Below, piece after piece: positions 39,401 through 52,100 of a stretch of 64,000 bases of DNA. The notes beneath the pieces are model-generated. The model ran no database searches. It was not told where the DNA came from and saw only the letters and a list, made by a program, of their open reading frames with translations. The translations under genes and the position numbers were made by a program. Source of the stretch: Aptenodytes patagonicus. Taxonomy: Eukaryota; Chordata; Aves; Sphenisciformes; Spheniscidae. Numbering within the stretch: the first letter of the stretch is position 1; every line of letters begins with the position of its first letter. The stretch lies in assembly GCF_965638725.1 (NCBI RefSeq), contig NC_134963.1, positions 7,075,501 to 7,139,500 of the forward strand, in the 5' to 3' direction.

Positions 39401-42099
39401 TGGTTATATGGTCTACAATGATTATTAAGCAGAATTAAGTCAAATGATACATAATCTTGGTATTTAATTTAGTAAAGCCCTTTAATAACTTTACAATTGT
39501 CCAAATAATTACATTACCCAAAAGTAACTTCCCAAAACTAAACTGTATTCTGAGATGTTCTGACCACAGCATATCATGAAGATTTTTTTCTGATGAGATT
39601 GGGACAGAAGAATTTTTTCTCTTCGTTTTGGGGAGCTGTTGTCTTCAGTGGAAGAATAATATTCAGCTCCTTGTAGAATGCAGGCTGAAGGCTTATGCGA
39701 AGTGAAAAATTATGCTTTACGAAAGGGCACTGTAAACCATTTATTGCCCTAACAGGCTGGAATATGGACGTTAGACTTCCCTGTGGGAAGCTCTGCTTTG
39801 GGAACAATGGCATATAGTTTGTTTAAGGTCCAAAACCTGAAATATGCACTGGGAAATACAGATCTGCGTATTCTGAACTCTGCACGTGGAGTGCTGAAAA
39901 ATGTGCGGTAGGAATCAGTGGCACTGTGCTAGTTTATCTCTAGGGTTTTGATGCTGACGTGGTAGAGAGGTAAATCATGCTGGAATGACTAATGTAATCA
40001 TTTCAGGGAGTAGGAAATACAATGTATTACTCCTGGAAAAAGTAGATTTAAGTCGATTCTTTAGTTACTTTCTCTAGGTGTAAAATGGATAAGTGACAGT
40101 GCAGACTTCAGTTAGTACTCACCCAGTGTGTCTTATCAATGCCCTGTAAGGAAATAAGAGGTTGAGCAAGCTCTGGGATCACGTAAGTCATTAATTTTCT
40201 TTATGAAGTTTCCCCTCTTGCAGTGCTGGGGAGAAGATCTCTGCAGTTGAGAGGATGGGCTGGTCAGTTGTGTGTGGTCATGTACATCATGTAAACAAAG
40301 CACAAGCTTTATTTTAGGAATTATTAAAGATACTACTCACACTCAATGTGGGTGGTGTTCTTTTTAAACTTGTTACATATTATTATGTCAGTTGATGTCC
40401 ATCTTACTTAGCGGTAGGGTATGATAGAAGATGACTTTGTGGGCTCATTTATTCTTAAGTAGCCTCAGAGTTCTCTCACCTTCTAATAAGAGCTTAAGGA
40501 ACATGCCAGGTGTTGTACCTTAGGTAAGAGTGTTAACATTGGCATCAGATACTTGTCTAAACCCTTCTGGATCCTGCTTGTTAAAGTTGCACAGAACAGG
40601 AGAGTGGGGTCTGGGAACTGTGACGAAGGCTACCTTTTGAAAAGCTTGCCAGGTCATTTCTAGGTTTCATCTCTCCTTTTTGGCAATATGTCCCCTTCAC
40701 TTCATGTAGATGTAAGCCAAAAATACTCCCTTCATCAGTGGACTGACATTAGGGATCAAGCTCGTTTCCAAAGCACCTTTGCCACATATTCTTTGTTTAT
40801 GCAGCATGTGTTTTGGGAAGTTCTTACCAATGGTCATAGCAGGTTTGAGATGGAAAAACTTCCAGAATTTAGTTACATATTTTATATGCTGCTTGTAGAA
40901 ACTACTCTGATAAAAACACCTATATTCATCCTATGAATTAAGCCTAACTTGAGCAGAGTTGCTGTGGTTATAAGTACTCATGGTTAAGGGTCATTTCAAA
41001 GCAAGTATGCTATATTCAGAGTGCAGTATGAATCAGGACATTGTTACTGAGCCTCTTACCTTGCTTATGTCAAATGCTTGATATAGTCACAAGCTTTTAA
41101 GCTCTATATAAGACGCACTTTTAAATTATACCTTGGCAACCTTGAACCTCAGAAAGGTTTGCAGAAAGATTGCTGAGCTGTTCTCATTTCAAAGATGCAT
41201 TTCTTTTGCCAAAGTAAACATTTAATAGTGGTAGTATGAAAAGGCTTTGGTTGAAATTAAGGTTTTGGTGTCTTCAGGGCTACACATGACTCATAGGGAG
41301 AAAAGGCAAATTCTGTAGACAGAGATTTAGATACAGGGACAACTTTTTTTGTTTTGCTCCTGGCTATTTTGGTGGCTCTGCAGGTCACAAGCTTTTAGTG
41401 GTTTCTGTGGACCTGTCTGTGTAGGGCATTACTACAGAGGTGTGGTGCACAGTAGTCACATTTTTCATAAAAAAAGCGCATCATTGATACCATCTTTTGA
41501 TTTACCATTTAATCTACATGTTTTGTTGTAGTTCTCTTGTCTTGTGTTTTCACACAGTAAACAGAACTTATTTTCTGGCTTAACTACAACATGGATTTCA
41601 TAATCATAATTTTTGATGGGTTCCTGAAATAGGGAAGAGGGAGCTAGTTTGTCCTCAGATTGCCAGTTCTCAATAACTTTTCCGTGGTCTGAAAAAAGCT
41701 TGTCTGAACTGTGAGATTTGGAATTACTTTTAGTGAAGATTTTGTGTTGCATGATTATGATGTGCTTTGAACGAAGTAGAGTTTGATGGCAACAGAAATT
41801 AACACATTGATTTCCAGTTCTCTCCCTCTTACCCGTTTTCATTTCTTTCTGCTGAGTGGCAAGAGGAATTAAAGCCAAGAAACCCAAAATTCAGGTCTTA
41901 GCTTTACTCATGTTTTTCCACATGCTCCTTTAGTAGATCGCTGAATCATTCTTGTTTGTTACTCTCCCATGTGGGGAAAAAAAATTTCCATTATTTTGGA
42001 AGGCAGAGTTAATATACAGTCACTTCAGCAGCTGCTTATCTGTCTGTGTATCCTTAAGCTATGATTAGTCTTAATCAAACAAAGGGGTATCTAGTTGTG

Positions 42100-43060
42100 C
42101 AGCAAGCTGGAAAGTGGTGGGGAGGAATAAAGGGAGCTTTGTAGCCATGTTGAGCTGATGGCTGGGCATTTCTGAGATGCGAGAGAGGCATTTTTAATTT
42201 CAAGCCTGTCAATTTCTGTGCAAGTAGAGAGTGAACTCTCTAAGTTGTTGTGTGTGAGTGGAATTTTTCCCCTAATAACAGTACTCAGAGATGTGTTGCA
42301 AAGAAGGAAGAGTTGAGAGGGCCAGGAGTGAGGCCAGAAGCTCACTGAGATTTGGAGTAAAATTAAGAGGATCTCTGAGGAATGCATTGAATAAATTAGA
42401 AGGGCCAAGATAAAGCCTCACAGTGGGGTGGATGGTGTTGATAGAGGAGGTCACAGGGATGGAAACAGGAAGGAAAAAAAAGATACTGTGAAGTTCAAGT
42501 CAAACAAATGACCTTTCAGCTGACTGGGTGGGTTTGAGCCTGGGTTACAAACTCACTGAACATGTGTGAATGAGGAAATGTTCAGCAGCAGGGTTGGACG
42601 GAATGGCAGCAAGGAAGGGAAGTCTCTGAGGATGATGGGGATGTTGTGGAGAAGAAGAGAGATTTGAGTTGTACTCAGAGGATATCTGGTAAAAAGGATA
42701 AAGGTGAATGGATAATGGTAAGTTGGGGAGAAAAAGAGGATGATGGTGTAGTGCTGTTCAGGGCAGGAGAAATAGGTACGAAAGGGAACATGATATGGAA
42801 AATAAGGGTAGATGATTGAAGGTGTGGCTGGAGTCAGAGAAGTCCATCATTTCTTCCCTGTGCTTTGATCTATGATGGGAGAGTTAGATAGGAAGCACTT
42901 CATAAGGGTGTGCCTGATAAAGGGAGAGAGTGAGCTAGATGGACCCAGATATGGAAGTCATGGATGATCATGCAGTAAAATGGGGGCAGGAGAGCTGGGG
43001 CTCCTGGTTTGGCTCTTCTAATGCTGCCTTGCTTCCTTTTGCTGTTAGAGAGAAAGGTTT
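42100..43060. repeat. Purine-biased stretch, possible old degraded repeat
   Basis: About 950 bp in which the + strand is markedly rich in A and G (for example GAGGAGG, GAAGAAGAGAG, GGGGAGAAAAAGAGG), unlike the sequence on either side. Texture resembles decayed LINE coding sequence, but I cannot name a family and no frame is intact. Boundaries are approximate. Confidence 0.4.
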
Positions 43061-43895
43061 GTCTTTTTAAAACAAAACAAAACAACAACAACAAACCTTA
43101 CCAGTTTAGAAACTTGGACCAGTTTGGGTTTAATCTGGTGTTTCATTTTTAATTAACAGACTTCAGGCTATATGCTTGCTACTTCCTTTCCTTTGTATCC
43201 AGAAATTAATTGCATTTACAGTTTTCCTCATCTGTCCTTTGATATTTTAACTTCACTGGCACAAGCAGTCTCTTTAAAGACAAAACTTCTAAGCTACTTC
43301 TGAGGAAAAAGACAAGCTTTCTAAACTCTTTGATGGCTATTGAAATATTTTACAGCTTTCATACAATTTTCCTTTCACTCTGGGAAGGAAACCTTTAACA
43401 TGTCTATAAAACAATTATGAAGATGATTAGGAAAAGTACTTGTTTCAGTTGCCTCCAAAGAAAATAGAGTTAGTTCTTTGTGATGGAACACAGTGATGGA
43501 AAAACCTGAATCTGATTGTTTTTAGTGCAAGCTAGAGTTACACTGTTGTCACAGTTTCTGAGACAGGAAGGCTTGAAAAATGGGGTTAGGAAAAGCTAGG
43601 TTTTCCAGAAATTGCTTCTAATAGTTTTACTACTAGAATAGAAATTCTAAACATGGTCTTTTCAAAATAATTTTTTGTTTGTTTGCTCAAATGGGAATTG
43701 GAAGGTCATTTTTGATTGTTTCTTTTGAACATAAAACACACTGTCTTGGTGCCATTCATAATATAATTAATATAGACATCTCTTTGTAAGTAAAGCTGTA
43801 ACTGCCATCGGAAATGTTCTAGTGTGCGTTTGCCACAGCTTATTTACTTTGTGACACAAGCACAAAGCTTTTCACTAGCCCTTAGTTTCTTGGCT

Positions 43896-43957
43896 TGTTG
43901 ATCTTAGATAAATCAATTAACTGCTTTTTCCTCCCTTTCTCCCTTGTAAAAATGACC
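43896..43957 (+). mobile_element. MIR-like SINE remnant
   Basis: TTGATCTTAGATAAATCAAT, TAACTGC and TCCCTTGTAAAAATGA follow the MIR order ACCTTGGGCAAGTCACTTAA - CTGTAAAATGG. It lies in MLXIP intron 1. Confidence 0.5.
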
Positions 43958-46900
43958 AAAACAGTCTCAACACTTCAGAGACCCAGATGTGGGTACTGGC
44001 CTTTTTGAAAGGGGGAAACAAAGGCATGAAGTTTAGAAGTGAGCTAATGTAGAAGTCTAAAAGGAAGCCGTATCAAAGATGACACTTCAGCTACAAACTT
44101 AAATAATAAAGGAAAGAAGGCAAATGGAAGAAAGTTTTAGGAGGGGAAGAGGAAGATGATGTGCAGCTTACTGACACCTCTGTTAGAAAAGCTATTGGCC
44201 GTTGTAACTGATGAGGAACCCTACAGATGCAAATTACAGGGTAATAGAACCAGGCTGGTATTTTAATGGTAATCATAATGCTTCTGGAAGGCAGTGTTCT
44301 GCTGACTGCCTTTGGCATTCACTGAACTGCCTGTGAAAAGCACCTGCTCCCTGCGGTGACTGGTAGTTGTGGTTCTAAGAGGCATCATCGCTTTCCTCAT
44401 AAAAGGGCTGTGCTTCGCAGTCTCCAAGGAAGGTTGAATATCTGGAGCATCAGCTTTGGATTCCTGTGTCTGTTGCTGATGGTGGCCTTCTGGAGAATCC
44501 TTCCTGCTTTTAGAACAACAGGAGCTGTATTTTTCATAGAGGAGTTTGGATTTTTTTTACCTGTAGAGAGCTGTTTGGTTGGGCTTGGAAGCCTAAATGA
44601 TGTCAGCCTCCTTGAGCTGTCAAACAACTAATTGCCATGTGAGGCATGACCCCTTTCTCCAAGAGAGATTTGTTCAGAAGTCCGCCGTGCCACTCCAGTT
44701 AGCTGAAGGACCCTGTCTATTAGGGAACCATTTTTACTCTGCAAGCATGAATAACAAGGACTCCTTGTCTGCTTTCCTCCCTTGGCTTGATGTGCTGCAG
44801 TCGCTGGTCTCTGCCTCTCTGTGTTAAATGTAGTGTTGGACTGAGCAGATGTTTGTCTACTCGAACTCCTGTGGGGATAGTGTTTATCTTGCTGTCATTC
44901 TCATACATGTGATGATCTCTTACAGGTCTCTTACAGGCTTAATGCCTCTGAGGAGGGGGTGTTAAAGGAGAGTCTGAATGACACTTTGGCCGTTCTGTTG
45001 CAGTGTGAATGGTTGGCTGCAGGGTAGTTGCCGTTCCCTCTCTGTTAAGTAGGTTTCAGTTTGTACCTTAAGGTATTCAAACTTGGAGTGCTACTTAAGA
45101 GCAAGCTCAGCAACAGTTACCTTTGTGAAACACTAGTACTTTTAAAGTGGGGCTGGCCAGGTGTGCCGTCAGATGGATAATAGAAAATAGGATTGGAGAG
45201 GACAGTAGGAAGCCATCTAGGCCCAAGGCACAGTGAAATGAGTCCTTCCCTTGGTCGGTTATGTGGACCATGGCCACTTGGAAGGTACATTAGAAGTACA
45301 AAGCCCAGGGTGTTACGAGTGGCTCTCAGAGCTGCTTTGTCTCCTCTGAGACTGTAAAACAAAAGGTGACAGGCCAGATGGGAAGGGCCCACAGGCCACC
45401 ACTTGGATTATCATATAGCAGGGTATTAGTGAAAGAATCTGATTCTCTTTAATTAGTGATATGTAAGTGTGTTTAGGCCAGACCACTGCTGACCTACAGA
45501 TAACCCTTTTGACATGATATGTTTTGTGATGTACTGTGATGCTAGGGAAAGGGTTCAGTTGTTTAAGTAGCTAAGCATGCTACTTAATGAATTGAACACT
45601 TTTTCTGAAAAGCACAAAAAGATTTTAATGACTTGTTAAATTTTAATGACTTATTAGACAGCTCTTTGATCCTTGATTTTGTGTTCACAGCATAACATTA
45701 TCTACAACAGTAATGCACAGTTAGAGGCTTTCTCTTCTCTCTACTTCTAGTTTAGCTGATGGTGTAGTGCAAGGAAGCAGTGGATGCAGTCCTTTTTGCT
45801 ATATTTAATGCCTTTTCTTACTCGAATTTTTTTATATGTGGGAATGTCTTGCTACATACAGAGAGAAATACCTTTTTTAATATAGTGGGAGATTTCTGGA
45901 TATCCAGAGATATCTTTATTGCTCACTTATACCACACCAGAGCAAGCAGAGGATATCTTTATGGGTGGAGTACATATGTGTTTGTGCTTCTCTTTAGTTG
46001 CAGATTAACAATATTTCCCTGTGCATTCTCTCAGTGATTTGGGAAACAAAGGACAAAATTTTGGGGGGACAATTCAGAGCAGAAATAGAAGAGCTGAGGC
46101 TGCTTTCAGCTGAAGGAGCAAAGGAAGAAAGCTTGAGAGAACTACCCCCTTTAGTCCATAAAGAGTTGTCCTTCTAGAAATACAGGGATCTGATGCTTGC
46201 TACAGCTTTGTTTCTGCATGAGCATGAAAAGGCTTCTTCCGTCTCAGTTGGGAGGTGAAAGGGTGGTCTTGTCTTTGCTGGTGTTAGGTGAGGTTTACTT
46301 GTGAATAAGAATAAGAATTGAAGAGTTGAGCCTTAAGGGTGACCGAGGGGGTAAGGAGAAGATCCAAATAGCCTTGGTCTTGTGTAATAGGTTCGCCCTT
46401 CTTGAGAAAGAGGATTGCCATTATTAGTTTTGGAAGTGAGACAGCAGCTGTATTGTTTATACTTGGGTCTTGCAAATCTGGGGGGAAGGTGGCAGCTTGC
46501 ACGTCTGCACCGGTCTGAACCCTCTGTGTGGTATACGTGTGGTCCTCTGCAGTGCTTGCTTCCTATGCTGTATCTACCCTGGTATTCTTCCAAAAGAGTC
46601 CTGCTTATGTGGACGCTTCAGAGGTAACTGTGTTGAGAGCTCGTGTGAACACCAGAGCCTTACTGCCATTAGAATAGTTGTGGCAAATACAGGAGCTTGG
46701 TCCTGGGGCTGTGTCCTGCCAGGCTGGGTGCAAGAGGCGTACAAGACTGTTCTGTCCTGAAGAGTTTGTGTTACATCTTGTACTACTGCTTAGAACAGAT
46801 CCTCAGAAGCATGCATAAACAGGATGAGGCCTTTTCTTTTCACTGGTCCGTCCAACAGTGAAGCCTGTTAGTCCTCATATATCAGCCTTTTTTTTTTTTT

Positions 46901-48192
46901 TTAAGTGATATGTCTGCATAACAAGATCCAAGCAAACACTGCAGAGGCATGAAGGACGCTTTTGCTGTTGGAATCTGTCAAGTTCATTGTTTTCAGAACT
47001 CTCTAGCATGGGATGTTTACTCGAAATCCTGGCCTCCATTTCCCTCTGCCACTTTGTTTACTCTCCCTTCCCTCAAGGTCCCATAGTAACGGGTGCTCTG
47101 CCTGTAGCAGTTCAAGGACACGTCAACTGAAGTGACCTTGGCCAGCATGGCTATGAGACCTCTAGCAGGGCTGCAGCAAATGCAGTGACTTTTCTATCCG
47201 ACAGCCAGATCACTTTCCCAGCCCACATGAGCTAGTTGTCCAAAACACTCTTCTTGTCCGCATTGCCCTGTCTGTGTCAGGGGCTTTGTCGCCTTGGCTG
47301 AATTCTTATCGAGTGAAATTCTAATGCAGGGCAAGGATTAGACTCAGACCATCAAACCAGGAATGATGATACAGAGCCCAGGCCTGTGTGATGGTGGTGG
47401 CGTGTCTTTGGAGCAGCTGGAAAGAAGTGACGTTGAGGTTTGACAATAGACCTAAAAATAACTTAGGCCCACTGCATTTAGTTACTGTTGTGAATGTGCA
47501 TGCGAGCCATCACAGGCTATTCTGCTAAATTGTTCTTGCTGCATCTTGCATCCAGATTTTAGGCTGCTGTTAAAATTATTCACTGTTTGTCTTCGATATT
47601 GACACCATTCCCAAAGGGACAGGGACCAAATGGAGCATGAATTGTGGAAGAGCTTCTCAGGTCTTTGTGATTCTTCTTTGAAGTCCATGACTGCTCTTCA
47701 TTATCTTCTTATTATGCAGATTTTTGCTTTTGGTGCTGTGGTATGACATTTGATGTAGCCTGTGTTAGTTACTGAAAGCTATTACTTTGCAGTGTGTCAG
47801 AGGCAGAAGTGATCAACAAGGTGAAAAAGGAAAGGCGTGCATGTAAAAAGGAAAATTAAAAAAAAAAAAAAAGTTTAAAAGGAAATACCTGGGCTGTGGG
47901 CCTGGCAGCTGTTCCAGAAGTGCCAAACAGGAAGAGGCCAGTGGAAGATCTTGTTGCATTCCTGATCTGCCAGTCAATGGATATGGATATTATCTGCTGC
48001 CACATTTCCCAGAGCAAAGAATGATATAATTTGTTATTTTCTAGGATGGTTGGCCTCTGCTTATTCTGATGAATTTCTGAATGTTTGTACAGAAGCCGTA
48101 GCAGTGTGAGTAAGCTTATCCATGGCAAGTCAAGCTCTGCTAATAATATTTACAGTGACAATTACCTGCATCAGGAGAACTCTCTGTATTTG

Positions 48193-49180
48193 GTGAGTGG
48201 TGTTCCCCAGGGGTCAGGATTGGGGCCAGTTCTGTTTAATATCTTTATCAATAATCTGGACAAGGGGATCGAGTGCTCCCTCAGTAAGTTTGCAGATGAC
48301 ACCAAGTTGGGCGGGAGTGTTGATCTGATTGAGGGTAGGAAGGCTCTACAGAGGGATCTGGACAGGCTGGATCAATGGGCTGAGGCCAATTGTATGAGGT
48401 TCAACAAGCCCAAGTGCCAGGTCCTGCACTTGGGTCACAACAACCCCATGCAGCGCTACAGGCTTGGGGAAGAGTGGCTGGAAAGCTGCCTGGCAGAAAG
48501 GGACCTGGGGGTGTTAGTCGACAGCCGGCTGAACATGAGCCAGCAGTGTGCCCAGGTGGCCAAGAAGGCCAATGGCATCCTGGCTTGTATCAGAAATAGT
48601 GTGGCCAGCAGGGCTAAGGAAATGATTGTCCCTTTGTACTCAAAGTGGTGAGGCCGCACCTCAAATATTGTGTTCAGTTCTGGGGCCCCTCACTCCAAGA
48701 AAGACATTGAAGTGCTGGAGCGTGTCCAAAGAAAGGCAGCGAAGCTGGTGAAGGGTCTAGAGCACAAGTCCTGTGAGGAGCGGCTGAGGGAACTGGGGTG
48801 GTTTAGCCTGGAGAAAAGGAGGCTGAGGGGAGACCTCGTCGCTCTCTACAACTACCTGAAAGGAGGTTGTAGCGAGGTGGGTGTCGGTCTCTTCTCCCAA
48901 GTAACAAGCGATAGGACAAGAGAAAATGGCCTCAAGTTGTGCCAGGAGAGGTTTAGATTGGATACTAGGAAAAATCTCTTCACCGAAAGGTCTGTAAAGC
49001 ATTGGAACAGGCTGCCCAGGGAAGTGGTTGAGTCCCCATCCCTGGAGGTATTTAAAAGACGTGTAGATGTGGTGCTTAGGGACGTGGTTTAGTGGTGGAC
49101 TTGGCAGTGCCAGGTTAACGGTTGGACTTGATGATCTTAAAGGTCTTTTCCAACCTAAATGATTCTATGATTCTGTGATT
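48193..49180 (+). mobile_element. CR1 LINE, 5'-truncated, reverse transcriptase remnant with 3' tail
   Basis: About 990 bp of chicken repeat 1. The reverse-transcriptase part reads [20 protein letters not shown], then [10 protein letters not shown] (the catalytic ADD-type motif), [39 protein letters not shown], and after the break [34 protein letters not shown] and [14 protein letters not shown], ending at a stop. The non-coding tail ends GATTCTATGATTCTGTGATT at 49180, the CR1 hallmark. A frameshift near 48645 produces a stop (48649-48651), and a second near 48683 restores the frame, so the copy is dead. The 5' break is estimated where resemblance stops. Confidence 0.95.
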
Positions 49181-52100
49181 TGAGTGAGAGGCAACACAAC
49201 AAAGTCCTGGTTCTGCTAAGCTGCATTGTGGGTTCAGGAATGGGCTCTGAAATTTGCTTGTCTGTTAGCAGCACATAAAGGTCTGGATGTTACATGTCAT
49301 GCTTCTCATGTTAGCTCATTGTGTACAGTGTCCAGAGAAGGTATAAATGTTTCCCTGTATACATTTAAACTCCTGCATATTAGTATCTGCACAGATACTC
49401 AGCTTAGTCCAGCTTTCTGTTTGCTTGGTAAACATCTGTTCCTGACAGGATGGAGGTTGAGAGAACTTGAATAGAAAATATGGTGGTGGCATGCCAGATG
49501 TGGGAAAACATGAAGCAGTGAAAGGGAACAATATACTTGCTTTTGCTCTTTATAACACAGCTTTTGAGAGAGAGAATTGAGAGGAGGGGTTGTAGCGGGG
49601 GGAACAGGTTAGTGACCTGGGAATACACACAAAAATGACTTTTCTGGGTTTGAGGATATGGAACTTTTAGAAAGGAAGGACTAAGTCAAAGGATTTGGAT
49701 ATAGTTGTGAGATACTTAGATCTGCTACAGAGCCAGAGAAGTTCTTTGCGCGTTGTCAGCTTGTTTCAAATGAACCTAGTGTTGGGATGGGAGAACTGAC
49801 TTGATCAAAGATACGAATATCCTCAAGGAGGAAAGTGCACTTACTTCAGGTAACTAGCAACCATGTTTGACACCTAAAACCTATTGAAAACAGAAAGCAG
49901 GGATTGCGAAATAGCCAAGAGCCTGAAGCAATCTGTCCAAAAGCCGGGGCACCCGAGTCATTGCAGTAGTCACCATAGTGGCTGTTCTCTATTAAAAATG
50001 TCATTATCCCTCCATTTTCAAAGCAGAGACCTGCCAAATCAATACACACATTCAACTCACCCAGGTATGACAAAAAAAAAAGGGGGGGGGGTGCCTATAA
50101 ACACAGGAAAAGGAGAAATAATGTAGTTCTTCCAATTCGCTTTTAGGGACTAAGTTAATATAATAGCTAACATCATTTTCCTTTGCAGTTGAGAGGGGCT
50201 GTTAGGGGCTGGTTGTTGGAGGCTGGAGGGAGTGCCCTACAAACATGCTTGTCCTGTTCTCACTCTTCCCCAAGCACCGGCTTGTGTCCACTACTGGAGA
50301 CGGAGTACTGGGAAAGCTGGACCTTTGGCCCAACCTGTATGGGTGTTCCTACAGCTCTTGCTAAAGCAGGCGAGTTCTGGTGCCAAGTACTAGAGTGAAC
50401 TAGACAGCGTTTTAGTATCAGCTGTGAAAAAATTCCAGGCAGCTGTTTTCGCTGTTTGCTAACCTTTTTTCTTCTAAATAAGAGATTTGTATTTTGCCTT
50501 ATAAAAATTACAGCTTTAGAATGCTCTCATTTTATAGCTTTTGCTTGGTACAGAAACGTGTTTTCTTCAGGGCAGCACGGGACAGTATATGTGAGCAGCA
50601 TTTGGTCTCTGGAAGCTGCAGATAAGCCCAGTTTGTGTTGCTGCCTGGCTGCTTTCTGTGATATCAGCCTAGTTCTGTCCTGCTGCCTTCCCTAACCGGC
50701 TGCCTGAAGGTACTGGATATTCCACTGTGTTGTGAAAGCAGAGAGCCAATATGTTTGTGACTTGAATGACTCTGTGATCTGAGTCATTCCTCGTATGAGG
50801 GGTAATCTGTAATCAAACTGCATGGGAACAAGAGGCATTCCTATGTTCTGGTCTGTCTCTCTTGCTGTGTGAAAGAGTTAACCCTTCATAGGAACTATGT
50901 GATTAGATTTCGCTCATTTACTTTATCAAATCAGCAAATGTTACTGAAGAGCACAGCTCAGCTTAGAGACTCTGTAAGTAGATGCACAGAAAATTGCAAT
51001 AAAAGCCAATTCATTACTGTTTCTAATAAAGTTTTGGTCTGTGAAGGCTGTTGTTTAGGAGCCCAGCATGCATCCCATCTGTTTTCAGTATCCAGTCGTA
51101 CAAGTAGAACACTCGGATCTCCAGTAAAAATCTTAGCGGAGCTTAAGGAGCCTAAAATTTTTATTAGCAGTTTTTATTAGCACATTAGTAGGCTTGGGGT
51201 CTGACCTCTGCATGTGGTGCTTATAGGCCATGTGGATATAGCAGGCTTCTTAAAATGGGGAGACAAATCCTAGGAACTTTAGAGAGATTGCTTCTCTCTG
51301 TAGCAATAAACGTGTGAGAAATGTTATCTACCTTTCATTTGAGCATTCTAAGGAACTCTACAAAGTTAAGGTTGATGCTGGTTTATTTTGATTTTGGAAC
51401 ACGGAAAAAACATGGCTTAAAGAAGAGACTTGTGTGAGGGTCATTTAGTGATGGGTTTTTTTGTGTTGTTTGTCATAAGATTCAGGGAAGTGCTGATACT
51501 GTAATTTGTTTTAGTTAGGAAGTCACCTCTTGCCTTGGGACATGAACCATCTTGGTCCATTTGAAAATGTGTTCTTGGTAAGGAAAGGTGATAAGTGGGT
51601 CCAGCTGTGACTTAACTAGTGCATGGGTGAATGGTGTGAGAATTTCTGAACTGTTTTGCTGGTAGGTATTTGAGCATGGTGGTTACTGTGAGAAAAGGAA
51701 TGATTTTATAAGGTTATATTGCAATAAAATCAAGGTCTTTCTCTGACACTCACTACATATAGTGAGGTTAAATATTGCTTTATAAAGTTAACCGCTATGA
51801 AGCGTTCATCAATGCCCTGTGCTGTGGTGAGCATAATGAGCATAACCACCATCATTATAAAGTAACAAACTCTATTCTTCAGGATGGCTGGAGCCACTTT
51901 CCTAAGAACAGGGCTGATCATCTCTCCATCTGTGTGTGGGAACCGGGCATCTCCCTTGGCCTGTCCAATCCTAAGTGGGCAACGAGAGCCATCTGGGAAA
52001 AGCGTGATGAGGATTGTATGTCACGAGCATTAGTATGCTCCCCGCCATGTCCTAGTTAATTAACGAAGGGTCACTTGCACAGCCTTTCCTGCAGTGCTAC

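Noticed and set aside
41465-41887. 140-codon open frame on the minus strand in MLXIP intron 1
   Set aside because: It has no recognisable domain. A rough estimate gives about one frame this long by chance in 64 kb, and no promoter or poly(A) arrangement supports it.
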